Counted from the first letter of the stretch, positions 1-12,052 are shown. The stretch: DNA of 64,000 bases from Topomyia yanbarensis (GCF_030247195.1 NC_080672.1:10540001-10604000), one strand, 5' to 3'. Program-made: numbers and translations. Notes: generated by a model from the sequence alone, not told the origin.

Positions 1-1079
1 TTTGTAAGTGTACCTTGCATTTTTAAATTTAAGAAAATAGGTATTTGATGAAAAAGATTTACCAATCACAATCACATAACTTCAGGCCTTTTCATTTATC
101 TATGTGTTCCTGTTCATCTCCATCGTATTCACTCAATACTTTCAGCTGGTTCAACCGAATTTCGTGTATTAACTTTTTAATGGGTCAGCCTTTTCAACGT
201 CACCGAATTTAAATTTTCATGCATGCGGAAGATGTTCCAGCCTCAATTCATGCCCTGTGCTGTATTCAAATCGTCTCGAAGCTGCTCGTTACTTTGCTCG
301 TTCGTACGGTGCAGTGCAGTCATTCAAACATTTTCCATTCATTTCCAATTTCATCTACAAATTGAATGCCTCTTCGCGCTTGCTCCGAAATAGATATTCG
401 GGCAAAAATGTCCTAGGAATTGGGCAGATTATTTCTGCACGAGAAAACGTTCGAAAATAAAACGACGACTTTTGAGCTCTACCTGGCATGATGATACAGC
501 TGAACGCTTTGGTAGGTTTCTTCGTGAGAATCATGTCACCATGAAAATAAATGAATAAAATTGGGAGCTTTAAAATGAAATGGTGGGTGCGGTGAGCTTA
601 CGTGGGTATTGACATTTCAAATTGAGAATTCGCATCACTGGAGCTGATGGAAAAAATTGGTGTGCGATGGCCTACTTAGTGAGGGCGGGCGAACGGAACG
701 AGACCAACTTTTGTACTCGGAAATAGAAAACAGATGGCATCTATTCAACTGCATGCTACACGTATTTGACAATTTCACTTCAGTTGCATTGCATCGCTTT
801 ATTTGAAACGACAGGTGATTACACACATTACGGATTGAGCTTAAAAGTCTGTAAAATGTAATTGAGATATTATATACCCAAAAACATTTTTTTTTCTTTT
901 GTTGAGAATATAAATTAAATATTTTTTGTCTGTGATAGCTCCGGTATGTTTTATCTATCGCTTGCTCGTATAAGACGTGGCCAATTTTAAAAGAGGAACC
1001 GACCTTAACGGCTCTGGTGATGCTTTTGTCAGTGTTAAGGACTCATGAGCAGGCTTCCGGAAATATGACATTTTTGTCA
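1..1079. other. Gene-free AT-rich stretch
   Basis: No reading frame longer than about 67 codons, and none resembles a protein family I know. No repeat structure was seen. It is most simply intergenic or intronic DNA next to the LINE fragment that follows. Confidence 0.5.
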
Positions 1080-1567
1080 GTGTTCCGTGTCTTCTTTCAG
1101 GTAGATGGGGAACCTTCTATATCTCACTGGGTGTGATTTCTGGCAGTTGACACATTCACTGTTCTCTTTGCAGGGGGCTTTCTTAGACGAGGGGACCACT
1201 GCCATTGAGGCAAGTTTCTAGCTGCCCACAGGATTGACTGTACATAAAGTTGCCACAATTGTAGTATTACATTGGTACGATTGGTAATACCGTCTCACTC
1301 GAGTTCTGAACAAACCTAAAGAGACGTTATCGTGAAGGTTAGAGCTCGAGAATAAGAGAACCACCAGCAGTGTATTGACTTCCTTAATCGCCTTTATTAG
1401 TTTGGTAGGAGCCGTACCTAGATCTTCTTCGACCGACTTGTGGATCATAAAGCATCGGATGTCGTATGCACTCCACCAGCGCGCATGAGCAGGGTACGTC
1501 TCTGGAATTCATAAAACCCGATAGTGGTCAAGGAACCGTCTCCCCAATCAGGAGGGTCGAATCCCAT
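1080..1567 (-). pseudogene. I-clade LINE ORF1 fragment (gag-like, zinc-knuckle)
   Basis: Read on the minus strand from a possible ATG at 1567, the translation begins with a Pro-Asp-Trp-Gly segment, then a Thr-Leu-Leu-Met-(Arg/Lys)-Ala segment, then an Ala-Pro-Thr-Lys-Leu segment. It continues with SNLHDNVSLGLFRTRVRRYY (1448-1218 frame). The same blocks in the same order occur in ORF1 of the big LINE at 14108-15281 (SNLPESIYLGLLRTNIRPYY), so this is a second, diverged copy of a related element. After a frame change, knuckle-like Cys residues follow (YNCGNF, then CVNCQKSH around 1110). The part between the Ala-Ile-Lys-Glu and Asn-Thr-Leu segments is missing compared with the other copy, and stops and frameshifts break it. 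ORF1 proteins of this kind bind the LINE RNA. It is dead here. ORF2 is not found next to it. Confidence 0.7.
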
Positions 1568-2189
1568 CTTTCTGCGTCCTCCGCTTATCTCTACTAGCGC
1601 CGGTCTATGAAATTTGTCTGGCGTTTTGGTAGCATTCTCTTCGTACTATTTTTATCACATTTTCCTCCATTTATTCTCTATAAGGGTTTAGGAAATTAGA
1701 TACCGAAAGCCTGCTATTGCGGTTTCCTTCGAAATAATCCGCAAAGGTTGACGGCCAACTATATCACACCTCAATCCGAGACTCGTGGGTTAGAAAGCGC
1801 GGCGGCAGCAACAAACCAATCATTGGAGTTGTTCAAATCGAACTGAAGTTCCGACGCTTTTGATCGGTTCGTAAGTGAATCGCCCATCTTTTTTTGAACT
1901 GAGTATTCCGTCATCTGGACCCAATATATCGGCCTATCAACCGGCCAATTCTAACATCTTTAGACATAAAAATATCTTGGCTGCTCGACCTTCTTTGAAA
2001 CTATATAAGGAAGCAATGTTGTCAAAGCGAGAACGACATTTTTTGGCTAGAATATCGCGTTTACATTCCTTCTCGTAGTGTGGAGATCGACGGTGTTGTA
2101 AGCGATGCAAGTTTGACTGTCGATGATCTGATGAAGTGTGTTTACTGCGGGGAGAATTCGCATGAACTTTTGACATATCCAGCGAATCA
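1568..2189. other. Unassigned flank between LINE fragment and satellite
   Basis: May include 5' leader of the LINE fragment on the minus strand. Otherwise only short frames with no recognisable motif. It runs directly into the heptamer satellite. Confidence 0.35.
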
Positions 2190-5100
2190 ATGTATTATGA
2201 ATCAAGAATCAAGAATAGAGAATCAAGAATCAGTAATCAAGAATCAAGAATCAAGAATCAAGAATCAAGAATCAAGAATCAAGAATCAAGAATCCAGAAT
2301 CCGGAATCCAGAATCCAGAATCCAGAATCCAGAATCCAGAATCCAGAATCCAGAATCTAGAATCTAGAATCTAGAATCCAGAATCTAGAATCCAGAATCT
2401 AGAATCCAGAATCCAGCATCCAGAATCCAGAATCCAGAATCCAGAATCCAGAATCCAGAATCCAGAATCCAGAATCCAGAATCCAGAATCCAGAATCCAG
2501 AATCCAGAATCCAGAATCCAGAATCCAGAATCCAGATTCCAGATTTCAGAATCCAGAATCCAGAATCCAGAATCCAGAATCCAGAATCCAGAATCCAGAA
2601 TCCAGAATCCAGAATCCAGAATCCAAAATCCAGAATCCAGAATCCAGAATCCAGAATCCAGAATCCAGAATCCAGAATCCAGAATCCAGAATCCAGAATC
2701 CAGAATCCAGAATCCAGAATCTAGAATCCAGAATCCAGAATCCAGAATCCAGAATCCAGAATCCAGAATCCAGAATCTAGAATCCAGAATCCAGAATCCA
2801 GAATCCAGAATCCAGAATCCAGAATCCAGAATCCAGAATCCAGAATCCAGAATCCAGAATCCAGAATCCAGAATCTAGAATCCAGAATCCAGAATCCAGA
2901 ATCCAGAATCCAGAATCCAGAATCTAGAATCCAGAATCCAGAATCCAGAATCCAGAATCCAGAATCCAGAATCCAGAATCCAGAATCCAGAATCCAGAAT
3001 CCAGAATCCAGAATCCAGAATCCAGAATCCAGAATCCAGAATCCAGAATCCAGAATCCAGAATCCAGAATCCAGAATCCAGAATCCAGAATCCAGAATCC
3101 AGAATCCAGATTCCAGATTTCAGAATCCAGAATCCAGAATCCAGAATCCAGAATCCAGAATCCAGAATCCAGAATCCAGAATCCAGAATCCAGAATCCAA
3201 AATCCAGAATCCAGAATCCAGAATCCAGAATCCAGAATCCAGAATCCAGAATCCAGAATCCAGAATCCAGAATCCAGAATCCAGAATCTAGAATCCAGAA
3301 TCCAGAATCCAGAATCCAGAATCCAGAATCCAGAATCCAGAATCCAGAATCCAGAATCCAGAATCCAGAATCCAGAATCCAGAATCCAGAATCCAGAATC
3401 TAGAATCCAGAATCCAGAATCCAGAATCCAGAATCCAGAATCCAGAATCCAGAATCCAGAATTCAGAATTCAGAATTCAGAATTCAGAATTCAGAATCCA
3501 GAATCCAGAATCCAGAATCCAGAATCCAGAATCCAGAATCCAGAATCCAGAATCCAGAATCCAGAATCTAGAATCCAGAATCCAGAATCCAGAATCCAGA
3601 ATCCAGAATCCAGAATCCAGAATCCAGAATCCAGAATCCAGAATCCAGAATCCAGAATCCAGAATCCAGAATCCAGAATCCAGAATCCAGAATCCAGAAT
3701 CCAGAATCCAGAATCCAGAATCCAGAATCCAGAATCCAGAATCCAGAATCCAGAATCCAGAATCTAGAATCCAGAATCCAGAATCCAGAATCCAGAATCC
3801 AGAATCCAGAATCCAGAATCCAGAATCCAGAATCCAGAATCCAGAATCCAGAATCCAGAATCCAGAATCCAGAATCCAGAATTCAGAATTCAGAATTCAG
3901 AATTTAGAATCCAGAATCCAGAATCCAGAATCCAGAATCCAGAATCCAGAATCCAGAATCCAGAATCCAGAATCCAGAATCCAGAATCCAGAATCCAGAA
4001 TCCAGAATCCAGAATCCAGAATCCAGAATCCAGAATCCAGAATCCAGAATCCAGAATCCAGAATCCAGAATCCAGAATCCAGAATCCAGAATCCAGAATC
4101 CAGAATCTAGAATCCAGAATCCAGAATCCAGAATCCAGAATCCAGAATCCAGGATCCAGAATCCAGAATCCAGAATCCAGAATCCAGAATCCAGAATCCA
4201 GAATCCAGTATCCAGAATCCAGAATCCAGAATCCAGAATCCAGAATCCAGAATCCAGAATCCAGAATCCAGAATCCAGAATCCAGAATCCAGAATCCAGA
4301 ATCCAGAATCCAGAATCCAGAATCCAGAATCCAGAATCCAGAATCCAGAATCCAGAATCCAGAATCCAGAATCCAGAATCCAGAATCCAGAATCCAGAAT
4401 CCAGAATCCAGAATCCAGAATCCAGAATCCAGAATCCAGAATCCAGAATCCAGAATCCAGAATCCAGAATCCAGAATCCAGAATCCAGAATCCAGAATCC
4501 AGAATCCAGAATCCAGAATCCAGAATCCAGAATCCAGAATCCAGAATCCAGAATCCAGAATCCAGAATCCAGAATCCAGAATCCAGAATCCAGAATCCAG
4601 AATCCAGAATCCAGAATCCAGAATCCAGAATCCAGAATCCAGAATCCAGAATCCAGAATCCAGAATCCAGAATCCAGAATCCAGAATCCAGAATCCAGAA
4701 TCCAGAATCCAGAATCCAGAATCCAGAATCCAGAATCCAGAATCCAGAATCCAGAATCCAGAATCCAGAATCCAGAATCCAGAATCCAGAATCCAGAATC
4801 CAGAATCCAGAATCCAGAATCCAGAATCCAGAATCCAGAATCCAGAATCCAGAATCCAGAATCCAGAATCCAGAATCCAGAATCCAGAATCCAGAATCCA
4901 GAATCCAGAATCCAGAATCCAGAATCCAGAATCCAGAATCCAGAATCCAGAATCCAGAATCCAGAATCCAGAATCCAGAATCCAGAATCCAGAATCCAGA
5001 ATCCAGAATCCAGAATCCAGAATCCAGAATCCAGAATCCAGAATCCAGAATCCAGAATCCAGAATCCAGAATCCAGAATCCAGAATCCAGAATCCAGAAT

Positions 5101-8100
5101 CCAGAATCCAGAATCCAGAATCCAGAATCCAGAATCCAGAATCCAGAATCCAGAATCCAGAATCCAGAATCCAGAATCCAGAATCCAGAATCCAGAATCC
5201 AGAATCCAGAATCCAGAATCCAGAATCCAGAATCCAGAATCCAGAATCCAGAATCCAGAATCCAGAATCCAGAATCCAGAATCCAGAATCCAGAATCCAG
5301 AATCCAGAATCCAGAATCCAGAATCCAGAATCCAGAATCCAGAATCCAGAATCCAGAATCCAGAATCCAGAATCCAGAATCCAGAATCCAGAATCCAGAA
5401 TCCAGAATCCAGAATCCAGAATCCAGAATCCAGAATCCAGAATCCAGAATCCAGAATCCAGAATCCAGAATCCAGAATCCAGAATCCAGAATCCAGAATC
5501 CAGAATCCAGAATCCAGAATCCAGAATCCAGAATCCAGAATCCAGAATCCAGAATCCAGAATCCAGAATCCAGAATCCAGAATCCAGAATCCAGAATCCA
5601 GAATCCAGAATCCAGAATCCAGAATCCAGAATCCAGAATCCAGAATCCAGAATCCAGAATCCAGAATCCAGAATCCAGAATCCAGAATCCAGAATCCAGA
5701 ATCCAGAATCCAGAATCCAGAATCCAGAATCCAGAATCCAGAATCCAGAATCCAGAATCCAGAATCCAGAATCCAGAATCCAGAATCCAGAATCCAGAAT
5801 CCAGAATCCAGAATCCAGAATCCAGAATCCAGAATCCAGAATCCAGAATCCAGAATCCAGAATCCAGAATCCAGAATCCAGAATCCAGAATCCAGAATCC
5901 AGAATCCAGAATCCAGAATCCAGAATCCAGAATCCAGAATCCAGAATCCAGAATCCAGAATCCAGAATCCAGAATCCAGAATCCAGAATCCAGAATCCAG
6001 AATCCAGAATCCAGAATCCAGAATCCAGAATCCAGAATCCAGAATCCAGAATCCAGAATCCAGAATCCAGAATCCAGAATCCAGAATCCAGAATCCAGAA
6101 TCCAGAATCCAGAATCCAGAATCCAGAATCCAGAATCCAGAATCCAGAATCCAGAATCCAGAATCCAGAATCCAGAATCCAGAATCCAGAATCCAGAATC
6201 CAGAATCCAGAATCCAGAATCCAGAATCCAGAATCCAGAATCCAGAATCCAGAATCCAGAATCCAGAATCCAGAATCCAGAATCCAGAATCCAGAATCCA
6301 GAATCCAGAATCCAGAATCCAGAATCCAGAATCCAGAATCCAGAATCCAGAATCCAGAATCCAGAATCCAGAATCCAGAATCCAGAATCCAGAATCCAGA
6401 ATCCAGAATCCAGAATCCAGAATCCAGAATCCAGAATCCAGAATCCAGAATCCAGAATCCAGAATCCAGAATCCAGAATCCAGAATCCAGAATCCAGAAT
6501 CCAGAATCCAGAATCCAGAATCCAGAATCCAGATTGAAATCTGGAGAATCCAGAATCCAGAATCCAGAATCCAGAATCCAGAATCCAGAATCCAGAATCC
6601 AGAATCCAGAATCCAGAATCCAGAATCCAGAATCCAGAATCCAGAATCCGGAATCCAGAATCCAGAATCCAGAATCCAGAATCCAGAATCCAGAATCCAG
6701 AATCCAGAATCCAGAATCCAGAATCCAGAATCCAGAATCCAGAATCCAGAATCCAGAATCCAGAATCCAGAATCCAGAATCCAGAATCCAGAATCCAGAA
6801 TCCAGAATCTAGAATCCAGAATCCAGAATCCAGAATCCAGAATCCAGAATCCAGAATCCAGAATCCAGAATCCAGAATCCAGAATCCAGAATACAGGATC
6901 CAGAATCCAGAATCCAGAATCCAGTATCCAGAATCCAGAATCCAGAATCCAGAATCCAGAATCCAGAATCCAGAATCCAGAATCCAGAATCCAGAATCCA
7001 GAATCCAGAATCCAGAATCCAGAATCCAGAATCCAGAATCCAGAATCCAGAATCCAGAATCCAGAATCCAGAATCCAGAATCCAGAATCCAGAATCCAGA
7101 ATCCAGAATCCAGAATCCAGAATCCAGAATCCAGAATCCAGAATCCAGAATCCAGAATCCAGAATCCAGAATCCAGAATCCAGAATCCAGAATCCAGAAT
7201 CCAGAATCCAGATTGAAATCTGGAGAATCCAGAATCCAGAATCCAGAATCCAGAATCCAGAATCCAGAATCCAGAATCCAGAATCCAGAATCCAGAATCC
7301 AGAATCCAGAATCCAGAATCCAGAATCCAGAATCCAGAATCCAGAATCCAGAATCCAGAATCCAGAATCCAGAATCCAGAATCTAGAATCCAGAATCCAA
7401 AATCCAGAATCCAGAATCTAGAATCCAGAATCCAGAATCCAGAATCCAGAATCCAGAATCCAGAATCCAGAATCCAGAATCCAGAATCCAGAATCCAGAA
7501 TCCAGAATCCAGAATCCAGAATCCAGAATCCAGAATCCAGAATCCAGAATCCAGAATCCAGAATCCAGAATCCAGAATCCAGAATCCAGAATCCAGAATC
7601 CAGAATCCAGAATCCAGAATCCAGAATCCAGAATCCAGAATCCAGAATCCAGAATCCAGAATCCAGAATCCAGAATCCAGAATCCAGAATCCAGAATCCA
7701 GAATCCAGAATCCAGAATCCAGAATCCAGAATCCAGAATCTAGAATCCAGAATCCAGAATCCAGAATCCAGAATCCAGAATCCAGAATCCAGAATCCAGA
7801 ATCCAGAATCCAGAATCCAGAATCCAGAATCCAGAATACAGGATCCAGAATCCAGAATCCAGAATCCAGTATCCAGAATCCAGAATCCAGAATCCAGAAT
7901 CCAGAATCCAGAATCCAGAATCCAGAATCCAGAATCCAGAATCCAGAATCCAGAATCCAGAATCCAGAATCCAGAATCCAGAATCCAGAATCCAGAATCC
8001 AGAATCCAGAATCCAGAATCCAGAATCCAGAATCCAGAATCCAGAATCCAGAATCCAGAATCCAGAATCCAGAATCCAGAATCCAGAATCCAGAATCCAG

Positions 8101-8490
8101 AATCCAGAATCCAGAATCCAGAATCCAGAATCCAGAATCCAGATTGAAATCTGGAGAATCCAGAATCCAGAATCCAGAATCCAGAATCCAGAATCCAGAA
8201 TCCAGAATCCAGAATCCAGAATCCAGAATCCAGAATCCAGAATCCAGAATCCAGAATCCAGAATCCAGAATCCAGAATCCAGAATCCAGAATCCAGAATC
8301 CAGAATCCAGAATCCAGAATCCAGAATCCAGAATCCAGAATCCAGAATCCAGAATCCAGAATCCAGAATCCAGAATCCAGAATCCAGAATCCAGAATCCA
8401 GAATCCAGAATCCAGAATCCAGAATCCAGAATCCAGAATCCAGAATCCAGAATCCAGAATCCAGAATCCAGAATCCAGAATCAAGAATCA
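2190..8490. repeat. Heptamer satellite (AGAATCC)n, about 6.3 kb
   Basis: About 900 head-to-tail copies of a 7-bp unit. The first ~100 bp use the variant AATCAAG, and the array changes to AATCCAG near 2290. Scattered point variants (AATCTAG, AATTCAG, AATCCAAA, GGATCC, GTATCC) and a longer insert (GATTGAAATCTGGAG at 6532, 7211 and 8142) mark higher-order duplications with periods of 574, 420, 679 and about 931-945 bp, all multiples of 7. Because 7 is not a multiple of 3 and no phase makes a stop, all three frames of each strand are open. This gives huge meaningless frames (ESRIQNP on plus, ILDSGFW on minus). It ends at a AATCAAG-like unit near 8485, so both ends carry the same variant. Confidence 0.98.
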
Positions 8491-8651
8491 TTTTCCCTTT
8501 TCCCGTTTGACGCCAGGTATTGCAGTTGTTGCTTGTTAAACCTCATGCAAAGACAGAGATCTTTGTAGTGAACGTGTCCAGTGGAAAACAGACAGAAAAA
8601 GAATGACCCGAACGGTGAGAATGAAGAAACAGTGAAAATTCACCTTTTATT
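8491..8651. other. Short unique spacer
   Basis: Links the satellite to the palindromic tRNA-like element. Nothing recognisable. Confidence 0.4.
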
Positions 8652-8673
8652 CGAAACACTGAGAATAGATATC

Positions 8674-8745
8674 TCCTCAAGCAGGAATCGAACCTGCGAT
8701 CTCCCAGTCTCTAGTTGGGTGCGCTAACCACTCCGCCATCGAGGA
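8674..8745 (-). tRNA. tRNA-like gene (type I fold, apparent anticodon AGA), left copy
   Basis: 72-nt cloverleaf on the minus strand. The acceptor stem TCCTCGA/TTGAGGA has 7 pairs with one G-T. The D stem is GCG/CGC, the anticodon arm CCCAA-CTAGAGA-CTGGG has one A-C mismatch, and the variable loop is 5 nt. The T arm is GCAGG-TTCGATT-CCTGC. Internal Pol III boxes are intact: box A TGGCGGAGTGG and box B GGTTCGATTCC. The loop reads as AGA, which would be serine, but true serine tRNAs have a long variable arm and this one does not. It is therefore more likely a tRNA-derived repeat or pseudogene than a working tRNA-Ser. No CCA is encoded, as expected for eukaryotes. Confidence 0.6.
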
Positions 8746-9050
8746 ATTGTGATGATGTCACCACATACTCCCAACTGTATCGTGATAACCGCTACAGCCT
8801 CCAATACCTCCTAATTGATCTATCGACCCCCAATATCTCCTATAAGCAGATCGTCACCTCTCCCCCTCATCGATCGGGCCAAATCTCTCTCGTTATCTAC
8901 TTTTAGGTCCAGTGGACTGCGCTTAGGCTTGAGAGATTTAGTATCACTGTTTGACCCCTTAGCTAACTCAGTAGCCGCCAGAGGGTACAGCTATGGAGGG
9001 GCATGTTGATGTCTGCCCTCAAAGCCTATCGGCAGATGCTAACGACAGAT

Positions 9051-9090
9051 CCAGTCGTTGATGGAATTTATATATTCCATCAACGACTGG
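9051..9090. repeat. 40-bp core palindrome
   Basis: CCAGTCGTTGATGGAATTTA is followed by its reverse complement with one mismatch near the centre. It lies at the symmetry axis of the 847-bp element. Confidence 0.9.
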
Positions 9091-9402
9091 AGTCGTGCGT
9101 CTTTGTTTTTTTCCTTTTTCAAGGATTTTTTTGAACGTGTCCACTCCACCCACTGCCAAAGTCTGGCGGCGACTGTGTTAGATAAGGGGGCAAACAGTGA
9201 TAATAAATATCTCAAGCAAGCGTTCAAGAAGTCTACTTGACCTAAAAATAGATAGCGAGAGAGATTTGGCCCGATCGATGAGAAGGAGAGGTGACGATCT
9301 GCTTATAGGAGATATTGGGGGTCGATAGGTCAATTAGGAGGTATTGGAGGCTGTGGCGGTGATCACGATACAGTTGGGAGTATGTAATGACATCATCACG
9401 GT

Positions 9403-9474
9403 TCTTCGATGGCGGAGTGGTTAACACACCCAACTAGAGACTGGGAGATCGCAGGTTCGATTCCTGCTTGAGGA
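9403..9474 (+). tRNA. tRNA-like gene, right copy (degenerate D arm)
   Basis: Same 72-nt unit as 8674-8745 but in plus orientation. Box B and the T arm are identical. The acceptor strand reads TCTTCGA (one C to T) and the D arm has GTTAACACACC instead of GTTAGCGCACC, which weakens the D stem. This copy is therefore more decayed and probably not functional. Confidence 0.5.
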
Positions 9475-9498
9475 CATATCTTTTCTCAGTGTTTCCAA

Positions 9499-11764
9499 TA
9501 GCTTAGTCCTGTCACTAAGTTAGTGTCGTATTCTGATGAAACGAAATCGAAATGCAAATTCCGTAACTAATTTAGTCATAGATTTGGTGCTTTTTACGCG
9601 CAAAGATGGTTTATAAACAATATTCTCCTTAATGGAGAAAAAATAGTTTTTTTTCTCTATGGCATAGTGCACTTTACTGTTTGAGCATGAACACAAGTAG
9701 TGTTTATTGGAATTAGCGTCGCCTATGTGGCGGTGAAGTCGGTATGTGATAACACTGATGAAACGAAGTCAAAGCGCAAATTCCTCGACTTACTAAAGTT
9801 AGGTACTGTATTATTGATAAGCAAAAAGTTTCATTTCAACTTTATTCTTAGAAAGAAATATAGCATAATGCTTCTTCATAGTTTTAATTAAATCATGCAT
9901 TTTAAAACTAATAATATATATAGAGCTAATATTGCACCTCGCGACAATAAAATTTCCAACACGTATTCCCAATATGAATTCCATATTAATAAAACTTGAT
10001 CGCAAAAAAAAAAAAAATCCGAGGAAAAATCATCAACTGACTTCTCCACAAAAAAGACCACAAACAATAACAACTGGCACTTTTGCAAGAAAGCCAATGT
10101 TTATCGGTAAATTCGGACAATTTCCAGTGGGACGGCCACAAAAAGTGGTCAAAGTTTGTCGTTTTGTTTTTCCACCTTGCCATACTTGCATGACCGTGTA
10201 AACTTTTGCTAACGGTGCCATATGTGGGGATTCCAGAGAATTATGACTGTGTGTGTGTGGGTGTAGCTTGCGGGTGGAATTTTGCTAAAAACATTAAATT
10301 GAATATAAATTGAGATTTGTTTCCGCTACAAAATGTCTCTCCGGTTTTTGTGGTGAACGTGCTGTCCTTATCCGAATTTCGGATAAGGAACACCTAGATA
10401 CAAGATCGAAAAATTGAAAAAACTATATTCCAAGTTGAAGAAGCATGCCATGATTTGGTCTGTCGTCAGAATGTTGTTTTGTCAATGTCACAAATTACTG
10501 TGATTCGAAACCAAAAACGAAACCAGCATTTGCAGAGTTCTGTCTATTTCAAATTACATGTTAAAGAATAACTCCATCAGCTGGGCAAAAAATGTGAAAG
10601 CTATTCAACGAGTAAAACAAATATGTAGCTTCATGAAACGTATTCGCTCACTAGCTAAAATGTTAAAAACCCTCGTTGATGCACGGATAATCTCCCAGTG
10701 GAAATACCTACAAAGCAAGCGTAGAATATTCTGCCGATGGTGGTTGGGCTTTCCCAACCACACAACCCATAGTCAGTGTCGTTTGCATGAAAATGTACTC
10801 ACTGTGAAACCGGTAAAACTCATTCCAGTCAGTAGCCTCCGAATGTAAATGTAGTGGAATCTATTTTTTTTTGCAACTATGTGATGGGAATTCATTTCAC
10901 TTTATGCCTACAGTAGGTACATACATACATACAGCTTGCCCGTTGCGTTGGAGTGAACATGTACATGTCTGGAAAACGATCTGGCAGCTCCTTAGATGTA
11001 CTTCGTTAATTCCATTCTCCGGCGAGGCGGTTAGAAAGTTATGGCTGCGATGTGGGCTGCATACTGAGCGATTGACACCATTCGAATGGAATTGAACCAC
11101 CGACCATACTACTGTATGAAAACTGTTTACACTTTAGAATAACGCTTTTTTTTCATGGCCATGTTATATGGCCGATGTCGGAATTGGGACAGTTATGCGT
11201 GCCGTTCAGAATTGTTAGCACAACAGTGTAACTAAATAGCCATGCCCCATCAAGTAAGAGACCGTTGTTATGACTCTCTTTTTGCGAATTTCAGCATGCT
11301 GCGATTGTTATTCAAATAAGCGAAACCATTTGCAGTAAACTAGTGGTAAGCTTAGGTACTTGCTTTTTTTCAATTTCAATCGGCTTTCAATCGGATGCAA
11401 AGATGTTTGTCGCTGCTTTGCGAATTGATTCTCGGAGTAAGTACTATACTGAACGACTTCTCAAGTGTGCTCGAATGGAACTTGAGGCGATTTATAAAAA
11501 AGTTTAAATTGGATTAAGAATAGCTTGGATTTACGGAGCAAAGTAATTGATTTTATTGCACAAGTTTAAGAATTTTTTGAGTGGGTTCGAAGTTTGCCAC
11601 AAAAATGTTTGGAGCTGGCCCAATGTGGCAATTTAATTCCAAATAATCTCCAAATCGACAATGTGAAAGAAAAAGAAAATAATACATAGGTTCACAACAG
11701 GCGTGAAATCGTGAAGTATATGATCCATATAGGTCCGTACCTAGCAGAAATTGTTTATTTACTC
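9499..11764. other. Unassigned AT-rich DNA with small repeats
   Basis: No supported gene. Two related segments (about 9530-9590 and 9750-9810) share a TGATGAAACGAA block and GCAAATTCC, so this is old repeat DNA. A short hairpin CTTATCCGA-att-TCGGATAAG lies near 10369-10389. A TACA microsatellite is near 10918. All reading frames are below about 96 codons and show no motif. Confidence 0.4.
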
Positions 11765-12010
11765 CACAGTGAAAGCCCAGATGGCGAAATTCGGTTTCCA
11801 CAAAATAGTGAAACCCATCATCAATATGAATGGCATTTGAAACGGGGTGAACAGTAGATGTCGAAAACTGACGATTAGCGCCATTTTTAAATCGAAGATG
11901 GTGACTTCCGGTTACCATCAATATGGATGTCATTGGAAAGGGGGTGGTCAGCAGATATCGAAAATTGATGATTAGCGTCATTTGGAAATCCAGGATGGCG
12001 AAGTGATGTG
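11765..12010 (-). repeat. Degenerate ~115-bp minisatellite, minus orientation
   Basis: Imperfect tandem units contain AAATGGCGCTAATC-like, TTTCAAATGACATCC-like and GATGATGGTTTTCAC-like blocks when read on the minus strand. The same unit is found in plus orientation at 22540-22810. The large LINE is inserted just downstream, at 12053. Confidence 0.65.
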
Positions 12011-12041
12011 CATAGATACAGCAGTAGAACGAGTGTGATTC

Positions 12042-12052
12042 AAGAACAATAC
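12042..12052. repeat. Left target-site duplication of the I-clade LINE
   Basis: AAGAACAATAC (11 bp) is repeated exactly at 19965-19975, directly after the 3' TAAC repeats of the LINE. This fixes the 5' end of the element at about 12053. Confidence 0.8.

Larger units (their letters stand above)
8652..9498. mobile_element. 847-bp imperfect palindrome with tRNA-like genes at both ends
   Basis: The left half (8652 to about 9070) is the reverse complement of the right half (about 9071 to 9498) along almost its whole length. Matching landmarks include the tRNA-like segments, a Sau-like CGATCGGGCC segment (near 8873 and 9272), the GCCGCCAG segment (near 8975 and 9165), and a near-perfect 40-bp core palindrome at 9051-9090. 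The two tRNA-like units point outward. The arms are roughly 90% identical at the ends and less so inside. It could be a foldback transposon that captured a tRNA gene, an inverted duplication of a tRNA locus, or two tRNA-derived SINEs joined head to head; in a usual SINE the tRNA would be 5' of the body, which is not the case here. Confidence 0.85.

Noticed and set aside
3904..8484. 1526-codon minus-strand open frame (ILDSGFW repeats), plus several shorter frames on both strands
   Set aside because: Artefact of the 7-bp satellite: every phase is free of stops. No start context, composition or domain supports a gene.
2190..8490. CRISPR-like or telomeric array
   Set aside because: No spacers, unit only 7 bp, and it is not TTAGG. 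Plain satellite.
11553..11981. 142-codon minus-strand frame
   Set aside because: Lies over the ~115-bp minisatellite, whose repeated units explain the repeated peptide segments.
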